Shown here: one piece after another, positions 51,695-57,502 of the stretch
Numbering within the stretch: position 1 is the first letter of the stretch
Layout: each line of letters starts with the position of its first letter
Source: Methylobacterium sp.
Lineage (GTDB): Bacteria > Pseudomonadota > Alphaproteobacteria > Rhizobiales > Beijerinckiaceae
Direction: 5' to 3'
NCBI RefSeq assembly: GCF_019750675.1
Contig: NZ_JAIEOF010000391.1
Coordinates: forward strand, 1 to 57,502
DNA length: 57,502 bases
Position numbers and translations under genes: made by a program
The notes under the pieces: generated by a model
Database searches by the model: none
What the model was told of the DNA's origin: nothing
Seen by the model: only the letters and a program-made list of their open reading frames with translations

Positions 51695-52678
51695 ATGAGC
51701 CTCGTACGCCGCTTTCTCGTGGCCCCCGCCCTGGTCCGCCTCATCCGGAAGGAACGCGGGGCCGCTCGGATCAGCGAAGGCTACTTCGCGCCCCAGGCCG
51801 GGCGCGTCTCCTACGTGCGGGTCGACGGCCAGACCTGCCACCTCGTCCTCGTCACCTCGGCCCCGGACGGCACCGCCAGCGAAGAGCGGACCGATGTGCC
51901 GCGCGCTCATGGCGACGCGCTCATGGACGTCTGCTCGGGCAAGGCCGCCTACGACCGCACCGGCATCGCCCTCGGCGGTGGCCGGGAAGCGCTGGTCGAC
52001 CGCTACAGCGTGCCCGGCGAACTCGATCTCGTCAGCGTTTCCTTCGATGGGCCGGACGAGGCCGGCGGCTTCGCGGTGCCCGCCTGGTTCGGGCCCGAGG
52101 TCTCCGGGGATGCCGCCTACGACCGCCACGCCATCGCCCTGCAGGGCCCGCCGCAGCCCGGGGAGATCGCCCTCAGCAACGCCGCCCTCGACGCGGTCCT
52201 CGATCTCGTGGAGCCGCGCTTCGGCTTCGGCCGCTTCGGTGGATCGGCACGGACCGGCGACGGCGACGGCATGATGAAGGCCCTGCGTCGCGTGGCCGGC
52301 GGCGCCGCCGTCGCGGCCCCGGTGGCGGCAGCCGGGGCGGTCTCGGCCGCCGAGGAGCCCGCCTTCAGCGAGCCGGCCCCCGTGGAGCCGACCCATGTCG
52401 AGCCCGCTCACGTGGAATCGCCGCACGAGGAGCCGTCCCATGTCGAGGCCGCGCCGGTGGCAGAGGCGCAGCCCGAGGCCCATCACGAGCCCGCGCCTGC
52501 GCCCGGGCCGGCGCACGAGTCCCCGCAGAACATCGACTCGCGGATCGACGACGTCATCGAGAGCCTGTCCCAGGCGCTGGGCAATCCTCAGCCTCACGGT
52601 ACGACGCGGGGCGAAGACGACATCGCCGCCGAGTTCGAGCGTTGGACCGTTCGTCCCCGCCGCACCCAGCAGACCTGA
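51695..52678 (+). CDS. Divergent CYTH-like domain protein with His/Glu/Pro repeat linker
   Basis: A 327-residue protein whose first 175 residues read like a degenerate CYTH (triphosphate tunnel) domain: SEGYFAPQAGRVSYVRVDGQ, an EERTDVP strand, VDRYSVPGELDLVSVSFDG and FAVPAWFGPEVSGDAAYD all align by eye with the usual order. The catalytic N-terminal ExExK is missing, so hydrolysis is doubtful. A linker of HVEP-type repeats (VEPTHVEPAHVES, about residues 229-260) and a charged helical end follow. ATG at 51695, with GGAG upstream. The domain call is inference. Confidence 0.6.
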   Translation: MSLVRRFLVAPALVRLIRKERGAARISEGYFAPQAGRVSYVRVDGQTCHLVLVTSAPDGTASEERTDVPRAHGDALMDVCSGKAAYDRTGIALGGGREALVDRYSVPGELDLVSVSFDGPDEAGGFAVPAWFGPEVSGDAAYDRHAIALQGPPQPGEIALSNAALDAVLDLVEPRFGFGRFGGSARTGDGDGMMKALRRVAGGAAVAAPVAAAGAVSAAEEPAFSEPAPVEPTHVEPAHVESPHEEPSHVEAAPVAEAQPEAHHEPAPAPGPAHESPQNIDSRIDDVIESLSQALGNPQPHGTTRGEDDIAAEFERWTVRPRRTQQT

Positions 52679-53117
52679 GTCCGCGGGCCCGACCGGCGCC
52701 GCGGCGTCGTCTCGGGTCCTTTGACACCTGCACACTGCGCGGAGCGCGGCAGGGCCCGAACGGCTTGCGGGCTTGGGCGGGGCGGAGCCGGGGCCCTGGC
52801 TTGCCGGCCGCTCGTGGCGACCGGTTTCTCGGGGGGGCTATCGAAGGCTAGGCCGCCTGGAAGACCGAAGTGCCGGGCATGAACGCGCTCTGATCGTGGC
52901 CTCTATCCCTTTTGGATGACCGCCGGCTGCCGTACGACCGCACGCGAATCCCGACCCCGAAGTCCGGGGCGTCGCTCAACCCGTTTTCGTGTCGACTGCG
53001 TGGTACGCCTTTCGGTTTGTCACTGTGAGCCGACCGCCCCGATTGAGCCGCTCGAATAAACTGGCTAGCGTCGGGATTAACAATCAGCGGCTTGCGCTGA
53101 GAGCGGCGGGAGGGATC
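52679..53117. other. Non-coding region upstream of dctA
   Basis: About 440 bp with no credible gene. The last 100 bp before dctA become AT-richer (AATAAACTGGCTAGC, GGGATTAACAATCAG), consistent with its promoter. I looked for a sigma-54 site, as rhizobial dctA has, and found no convincing GG-N10-GC match. Confidence 0.4.
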
Positions 53118-54524
53118 ATGGCCCAGGCCATCACACAAGGCACGGTTGAGGCTGGCGCCGGCCGGACCACCAAGGAGCCCTGGTACAAGGTGCTCTACAT
53201 CCAAGTGTTGATCGCCATCGCACTCGGCATCCTGCTGGGCTATCTGAACCCCGAATGGGGCAAGTCCGTCAAATGGTTGGGCGATGCCTTCATCGCGCTG
53301 ATCAAGATGATGATCGCGCCGATCATCTTTTGTACCATCGTGCACGGCATCGCTTCCATCGGTGACCTGAAGAAGGTCGGCCGCGTCGGCTTGAAGGCAC
53401 TCATCTACTTCGAGGTCGTCTCCACCATCGCGCTCCTCATCGGCGTGCTGGTCGGCGAGATCGTCAAGCCGGGCGCGGGCTTTAACGCCGACGTGACGAA
53501 GCTCGACGGCAAGTCGGTCGAGAAATACGCCAAGATGGCCGCCGACGATTCGGTGACCGGGCACATCATGGCGCTGATTCCGAAGAGCTTCTTCGATGCC
53601 TTCGCCACCGGCGATCTGCTGCAGGTGCTGCTGATCTCGATCCTCACCGGCGTCGTCGTCACCGGCATGGGCCAGCGCGGCGAGGCCATCACCCACGCCA
53701 TCGACACGATGGGGCAGATCTTCTTCCGCATCATCGGCCTCGTGGTGAAGCTCGCGCCCATCGGTGCCTTCGGCGCCATGGCCTTCACGATCGGCCAGTA
53801 CGGCATCGGCAAGGTCGTCGACCTCGCCTGGCTCGTCGGCACCTTCTACGTCACCGCCTTCCTGTTCGTGGTCCTGGTGCTGGGCGGCATCGCCCGGGTG
53901 GCCGGCTTCTCGATCTTCAAGTTCCTCGCATACATCAAGGACGAACTCCTCATCGTCCTCGGCACCTCGTCCTCCGAGACTGTGCTGCCGCACATGATGA
54001 CCAAGATGCGCCGCCTCGGCGCCTCGGACTCCGTGGTCGGCCTCGTGATCCCGACGGGCTACTCGTTCAACCTCGACGGCACCAACATCTACATGACCCT
54101 GGCCTCGCTGTTCCTGGCCCAGGCCGTGGGGGCGGACCTCTCGTTCGGCCAGTACGCCACGATCATCCTGGTGGCGATGCTGACCTCGAAGGGCGCCTCC
54201 GGCGTCACCGGCGCCGGCTTCATCACGCTGGCGGCGACGCTCAGCGCGATCCCCAACAACCCCGTGCCGGTGGCGGCCATGACCCTGATCCTCGGCGTCG
54301 ACAAGTTCATGTCGGAGTGCCGGGCCATCACCAACCTCATCGGCAACGGTGTGGCCACCGTGGTGGTCAGCCGCTGGGAGGGCGAGCTCGATCAGGAGAA
54401 ACTGAACCAGGTGATGGCGCACCCGTTCTCGATCGGCACCGAGATCTCGGATCATGCCCCGAACATGGACCCGGCGACCGCGCCTGCCGCCGCCGCGGCG
54501 CCGATTCCGGCCCCGGCCCGCTGA
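53118..54524 (+). CDS. dctA: C4-dicarboxylate:cation symporter DctA
   Basis: An inner-membrane symporter for succinate, fumarate and malate. The 468-residue protein opens with [20 protein letters not shown] and has [17 protein letters not shown], then the transport core: [55 protein letters not shown] and [20 protein letters not shown], the last being specific to the dicarboxylate branch. ATG at 53118 follows GGGAGGG. C-terminal Ala/Pro tail. No dctBD genes are adjacent. Confidence 0.95.
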   Translation: MAQAITQGTVEAGAGRTTKEPWYKVLYIQVLIAIALGILLGYLNPEWGKSVKWLGDAFIALIKMMIAPIIFCTIVHGIASIGDLKKVGRVGLKALIYFEVVSTIALLIGVLVGEIVKPGAGFNADVTKLDGKSVEKYAKMAADDSVTGHIMALIPKSFFDAFATGDLLQVLLISILTGVVVTGMGQRGEAITHAIDTMGQIFFRIIGLVVKLAPIGAFGAMAFTIGQYGIGKVVDLAWLVGTFYVTAFLFVVLVLGGIARVAGFSIFKFLAYIKDELLIVLGTSSSETVLPHMMTKMRRLGASDSVVGLVIPTGYSFNLDGTNIYMTLASLFLAQAVGADLSFGQYATIILVAMLTSKGASGVTGAGFITLAATLSAIPNNPVPVAAMTLILGVDKFMSECRAITNLIGNGVATVVVSRWEGELDQEKLNQVMAHPFSIGTEISDHAPNMDPATAPAAAAAPIPAPAR

Positions 54525-54536
54525 CGGAACCCGGAC

Positions 54537-55448
54537 CTGTCCGAACCCCTGCGCATCGGCATCGATCTCGGTGGCACCAAGATCGCCGGGATCGCCCTGG
54601 ACCCTGACGGAACGACCCGGGCGGAGCACCGGGTCGCCACGCCGCGGGACGATTACCCGGCGACGCTTGCGGCCATCGCGGATCTGGTGCGGGCGCTCGA
54701 GGCGCGGGCCGGGGGCGTCGGCACGGTCGGCATCGGCATGCCCGGTGCGATCTCGCCCCGCACCGGCCTCGTCAAGAACGCCAACTCGGTCTGGCTGAAC
54801 GGCCGGCCCTTCGCCCAGGATCTCGCGCGCGCCCTGGCCCGTCCGGTGCGCCTGGAGAACGACGCCAACTGCCTCGCGGTGTCCGAGGCCGTCGATGGGG
54901 CCGGGGCGGGGCTACCCATCGTCTGGGCGATCATCCTCGGCACGGGCGTCGGTTCCGGGATCGCCCTCCAGGGGCGTGCCCTCTCGGGGCGCGACCGGAT
55001 CGCGGGCGAGTGGGGCCACAACCCGCTGCCGTCCCCGCGCGATGACGAGCGCCCCGGCCCCGCCTGCCATTGCGGCCGGCACGGCTGCCTCGAGACCTGG
55101 CTCTCCGGTCCGGCCTTGGCCGCCGACCATGCCCGCCGCACCGGCGCGACGACGACCGGAGAGGCGGTGATCGCAGCCCTGCGGGCGGGCGACCCGGACG
55201 CCAGGGCAACCTTCGGGCGCTACCTCGATCGTCTCGGGCGCGGCATCGCGCACGTGGTCAACCTGCTCGACCCCGACGTCATCGTCATCGGTGGCGGCCT
55301 CTCGCGGGTGCCCGAGATTCTCGCGGGTCTCCCCGAACGCGTGGCGCCGCACGTCTTCTCGGATGCGTTCGACACGCCGATCCGGCCGAGCCGGCACGGC
55401 GACGCCTCCGGCGTTCGTGGGGCGGCCTGGCTCTGGAACGCGGCCTGA
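54537..55448 (+). CDS. ROK family sugar kinase, probable CTG start
   Basis: A 303-residue ROK kinase, probably for fructose, glucose or N-acetylglucosamine. It needs the N-terminal ATP motif RIGIDLGGTKIAG, encoded from 54552. Between the dctA TGA (54522-54524) and this motif there is no ATG, GTG or TTG in frame; CTG at 54537 is the likely start. Other motifs: IGMPGAISPRTGLVKNANS, LENDANCLAVSEA, IILGTGVGSGIAL, EWGHNPLP, and the zinc site CHCGRHGCLETWLSG. The 12-bp spacing from dctA suggests co-translation. GTG at 54687 would delete the ATP site. Confidence 0.88.
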   Translation: MSEPLRIGIDLGGTKIAGIALDPDGTTRAEHRVATPRDDYPATLAAIADLVRALEARAGGVGTVGIGMPGAISPRTGLVKNANSVWLNGRPFAQDLARALARPVRLENDANCLAVSEAVDGAGAGLPIVWAIILGTGVGSGIALQGRALSGRDRIAGEWGHNPLPSPRDDERPGPACHCGRHGCLETWLSGPALAADHARRTGATTTGEAVIAALRAGDPDARATFGRYLDRLGRGIAHVVNLLDPDVIVIGGGLSRVPEILAGLPERVAPHVFSDAFDTPIRPSRHGDASGVRGAAWLWNAA

Positions 55449-55451
55449 AAC

Positions 55452-55468
55452 GTCTCGACCGTCGAGAC
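55452..55468. repeat. Perfect 8-bp inverted repeat after the ROK kinase
   Basis: GTCTCGAC-C-GTCGAGAC, a perfect dyad with a single central base, starts 4 bp after the ROK stop and ends 12 bp before the next promoter. With a 1-nt loop it is unlikely to be a simple RNA hairpin of 8 bp. It may be a terminator stem with opened loop pairs or a second operator for the downstream regulator. No T-run follows. Confidence 0.4.
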
Positions 55469-55480
55469 CGACGGTAGCGC

Positions 55481-55509
55481 TTGTCAGGACCAAAATTTTC
55501 ACATAAAGA
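55481..55509 (+). promoter_or_regulatory. Predicted promoter of the ArsR-methyltransferase gene
   Basis: TTGTCA (55481-55486), a 17-bp spacer and TAAAGA (55504-55509) make a near-consensus sigma-70 promoter. Transcription would start about 7 nt after the -10 box, at or beside the ATG (55517), implying a leaderless message. The -10 box lies inside the operator at 55501-55520. Confidence 0.55.
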
Positions 55510-55520
55510 TATCTTTATGT
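55501..55520. promoter_or_regulatory. SahR-type operator (perfect 20-bp palindrome)
   Basis: ACATAAAGATATCTTTATGT is identical to its reverse complement. It covers the predicted -10 box and the start codon of the downstream ArsR-type gene. The ATAAAGATATCTTTAT core is, as I recall, like the motif reconstructed for SahR regulators of the SAM/methionine cycle in Rhizobiales. It should allow autorepression of the regulator and the following metF. Confidence 0.75.
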
Positions 55521-56542
55521 CTCATGTGGGATCGCCTCCAGCCACTGCACTGCCGTTTCCGGACGCCCTCGCCATCCTGCGGGCAGCCGCCGAGGAGACG
55601 CGCCTGCGCATCCTCGCGCTGCTCGCCGCCGGAGAGCTCTCGGTCTCGGATCTCACCGATATCCTCGGTCAGTCGCAGCCGCGCATCTCGCGCCATCTCA
55701 AGCTGCTCGTCGAGGCGGGCTTGGTGGAGCGGCATCGCGAGGGTGCCTGGGCCTTCTTCCGCCTCGTGGAGGATCGCGCCGCCCTGGTGGCGCCGCTGGT
55801 CGCCGGTCTCGACGCCGGCCGCGCGCCGCTCTCGGAGGATTTCGCCCGCCTGGAGGCCGTGCGCGCCCAGCGGGCGGAGGCCGCGCAGGCCTTTTTCGCG
55901 CGTCTGGCGCCGAAATGGGACCGTCTGCGCTCCCTGCACGTGCCGGAGGCCACCGTCGAGGCCGCGGTGCTCGACGTGCTCGGCGACAGGCCGATCCAGA
56001 ACCTCGTCGATCTCGGCACCGGCACCGGCCGCATGCTCGGGCTCCTGGCCGGGCGCGCCGTCCGGGCGGTGGGGCTCGATTCCAACCACGCCATGCTCTC
56101 GGTGGCGCGGGCCAACCTGGAACGCATGGGCCTGGCCCGGGTCGATCTGCGCCAGGGCGACATCCACGCGCCGCCGTTCGGACGGGCTGGGTTCGACCTC
56201 GTCGTGGTGCATCAGGTGCTGCATTATCTCGACGATCCGGCCCGCGCGTTGCGCGAGGCCGCCCGCCTCGTCGCCCCCGGCGGCCGTCTGCTCGTGGTGG
56301 ATTTCGCGCCCCACGACCTCGAGTTCCTGCGGGAGACGCAGGCCCATCGCCGCCTCGGCTTCGCGCCCGAGCAGGTGACGGGCTGGCTCGAAGACGCGGG
56401 CCTGCCCACCGTCACTACCCGGGACCTGGCGCCCACCGGCGAGGTCGAGGACCAGTTGACCGTGACGCTCTGGCTCGCCACCGCTGCGGCCGAGATGGCG
56501 GCGGCTCCGCCCCACCTGACCCTCGAGCGGGCCGTCGCCTGA
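55517..56542 (+). CDS. ArsR-family regulator fused to a SAM-dependent methyltransferase domain (SahR-like)
   Basis: A 341-residue fusion. Residues about 15-100 are an ArsR winged helix (DALAILRAAAEETRLRILAL, GELSVSDLTDILGQSQPRIS, RHLKLLVEAGLVERHREGAW). Residues about 140-320 are a class I methyltransferase (LVDLGTGTGRMLGLLAGRAV, GLDSNHAMLSVARANL, LVVVHQVLHYLDDPARALRE, GGRLLVVDFAPHDLE). Regulators of this build sense S-adenosylhomocysteine or SAM. ATG at 55517 lies within the 20-bp operator, and no Shine-Dalgarno precedes it. metF follows after 52 bp, matching the SAM-cycle role. Confidence 0.88.
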   Translation: MSHVGSPPATALPFPDALAILRAAAEETRLRILALLAAGELSVSDLTDILGQSQPRISRHLKLLVEAGLVERHREGAWAFFRLVEDRAALVAPLVAGLDAGRAPLSEDFARLEAVRAQRAEAAQAFFARLAPKWDRLRSLHVPEATVEAAVLDVLGDRPIQNLVDLGTGTGRMLGLLAGRAVRAVGLDSNHAMLSVARANLERMGLARVDLRQGDIHAPPFGRAGFDLVVVHQVLHYLDDPARALREAARLVAPGGRLLVVDFAPHDLEFLRETQAHRRLGFAPEQVTGWLEDAGLPTVTTRDLAPTGEVEDQLTVTLWLATAAAEMAAAPPHLTLERAVA

Positions 56543-56594
56543 GAGCGACCCGCTCCACCGCCCGTCTGAACCGACCGACATAGAGGACGACCCG

Positions 56595-57502
56595 ATGCCT
56601 TCCGCCTCCCAACATCGCGCCAGCCGCGACGGCTACCGTCCGATCCGGGTCTCCATCGAGTTCTTCCCGCCGAAGACCGAGGAGATGGAGAAGATCCTCT
56701 GGTCCTCGATCGAGCGCCTGGCGCCCCTCCAGCCGAAATTCGTCTCGGTGACCTACGGCGCCGGCGGCTCCACCCGCGAGCGCACCCACAACACCGTCGC
56801 GCGGATGGTGAAGGAGACGAGCCTCCAGCCGGCCGCCCACCTCACCTGCGTCGACGCCACCCGCGAGGAGATCGACGCCGTCGTGCAATCCTACTGGGAT
56901 GCCGGCGTGCGCCACATCGTGGCCCTGCGCGGCGACCCGCAGGACGGCGTCGGCACCGTCTACCGGCCGCATCCGGGCGGCTACGCCCAGACGGCGGACC
57001 TGGTCGCCGGCATCAAGCGGATCGGCGACTTCAAGGTCTCGGTCTCGGCCTATCCGGAGAAGCACCCGGAGGCCTCGTCCCTCGACGCCGACATCGACGC
57101 CCTGAAGGCCAAGGTCGATGCGGGCGCCGACCAGGCGATCACGCAGTTCTTCTTCGAGAACGACATCTACCTGCGCTACGTCGACAAGGTACGTGCCGCC
57201 GGCATCGACATCCCGATCATCCCCGGCATCCTGCCCGTGCAGAACTTCAAGCAGGCGGCGAACTTCGCCCGCCGTACCGGCGCCTCGGTGCCGTACTGGC
57301 TGGCCGCCCGGTTCGAGGGCCTCGACAACGACGTCGAGACCCGGCGCCTCGTGGCGGCGGCGGTGGCGGCCGAGCAGGTGCTCGACCTCGTCGACCACGG
57401 TGTCAACGACTTCCACTTCTATTCGATGAACCGCTCCGACCTCGTCTACGCCATCTGCCACGTGCTCGGCCTGCGCGCGCAGGCCCCGAAGGTCGCCGCC
57501 AA
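56595..57502 (+). CDS. metF: Methylenetetrahydrofolate reductase MetF (3' end cut by window edge)
   Basis: Reduces 5,10-methylene-THF to 5-methyl-THF with FADH2/NADH, feeding methionine synthase. 302 codons are visible and the frame is open at the right edge; the full protein is usually about 300-310 residues, so little is missing. Motifs: VSIEFFPPKTEEMEKILWSS, FVSVTYGAGGSTRERTHNTV, AAHLTCVDATREEID, HIVALRGDPQDG, VSVSAYPEKHPEA, DAGADQAITQFFFEND and GVNDFHFYSMNRSDL. ATG at 56595 follows AGAGGACG. It lies 52 bp after the SahR-like gene and is probably in its operon. Confidence 0.95.
   Translation, partial: MPSASQHRASRDGYRPIRVSIEFFPPKTEEMEKILWSSIERLAPLQPKFVSVTYGAGGSTRERTHNTVARMVKETSLQPAAHLTCVDATREEIDAVVQSYWDAGVRHIVALRGDPQDGVGTVYRPHPGGYAQTADLVAGIKRIGDFKVSVSAYPEKHPEASSLDADIDALKAKVDAGADQAITQFFFENDIYLRYVDKVRAAGIDIPIIPGILPVQNFKQAANFARRTGASVPYWLAARFEGLDNDVETRRLVAAAVAAEQVLDLVDHGVNDFHFYSMNRSDLVYAICHVLGLRAQAPKVAA

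Noticed and set aside
53000..53020. Sigma-54 promoter before dctA (TGGTACGCCTTTCGG)
   Set aside because: The GG is present but the required GC at the -12 position is missing, and no dctBD or NtrC-type genes are nearby.
54687..55448. ROK kinase starting at GTG 54687
   Set aside because: This start removes the conserved ATP-binding IGIDLGGTK segment, which is encoded in frame just upstream.
1..57502. tRNA or rRNA genes
   Set aside because: I looked for cloverleaf-type GTTCGA loops and rRNA signatures and found none that I could support.

Overview
The window is a GC-rich chromosomal segment of an alphaproteobacterium of the order Hyphomicrobiales. Gene content best fits Methylobacterium or Methylorubrum: the oxygen-dependent cobalamin pathway with cobG and cobN, CbtA/CbtB, BcsS, ExoD, an iron-sulfur photolyase and a Rhizobiales-type XRE regulator. 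This is inferred from gene content and base composition only. I saw no rRNA, tRNA, prophage, insertion sequence or CRISPR array. Genes are tightly packed, and many neighbours share the 4-nt ATGA or GTGA overlaps of translationally coupled operons.

Layout. 1-8016 holds mixed housekeeping genes: a membrane class III nucleotide cyclase cut by the left edge, MmcB, a DedA protein, a PdxY/PhzF/NUDIX row, a small lipoprotein, infA with its terminator, and an orphan Liv-type binding protein. 8257-10908 is a molybdenum-hydroxylase maturation operon (split XdhC, molybdopterin-binding protein, MobA-like nucleotidyltransferase) with no hydroxylase beside it. 10913-13846 pairs a DUF2256 zinc protein and a formyltransferase with a divergent FeS photolyase. 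13824-15486 carries BcsS and ExoD. 15536-18051 is a zinc import locus: permease, His-tailed ATPase, a small coupled membrane ORF, an operator-like dyad and divergent zur. An undecaprenyl-phosphate sugar transferase, an IsdG-like heme oxygenase and an XRE regulator follow, to 21337.

21391-43544 is the aerobic cobalamin locus. A minus-strand B12 riboswitch (35618-35783) precedes cbtB-cbtA-DUF1636-cobW-cobN-cobG-cobH-cobI-cobJ. cobL-cobE-cobM-cobB form a second minus-strand run, with cobK divergent from cobL. cobU-cobO, cobQ, cobD and cobC complete the local set. Together these import cobalt (CbtAB), insert it (CobN, probably with CobW and DUF1636 help), build the corrin ring (CobG, I, J, M, L, K, H, E), amidate and adenosylate it (CobB, CobO, CobQ), and attach aminopropanol and the nucleotide loop (CobC, CobD, CobU). 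cobA, cobF, cobS/cobT and cobV are not in the window.

43551-57502 holds an MFS exporter, malonate utilisation (malonyl-CoA decarboxylase and synthetase), a secreted alpha/beta hydrolase, a YihY protein, MsrB, a divergent CYTH-like protein, DctA, a ROK kinase, and an ArsR-methyltransferase fusion regulator with a perfect 20-bp operator upstream of metF, which is cut by the right edge.

The most unusual signals are: (i) a 92-bp near-palindromic repeat inserted without a stop inside both cobG and cobN, translated in a different frame in each; (ii) two genes whose conserved N-termini need non-canonical starts (ATT for the photolyase, CTG for the ROK kinase); (iii) a SahR-like operator that covers both the -10 box and the start codon of an apparently leaderless gene.
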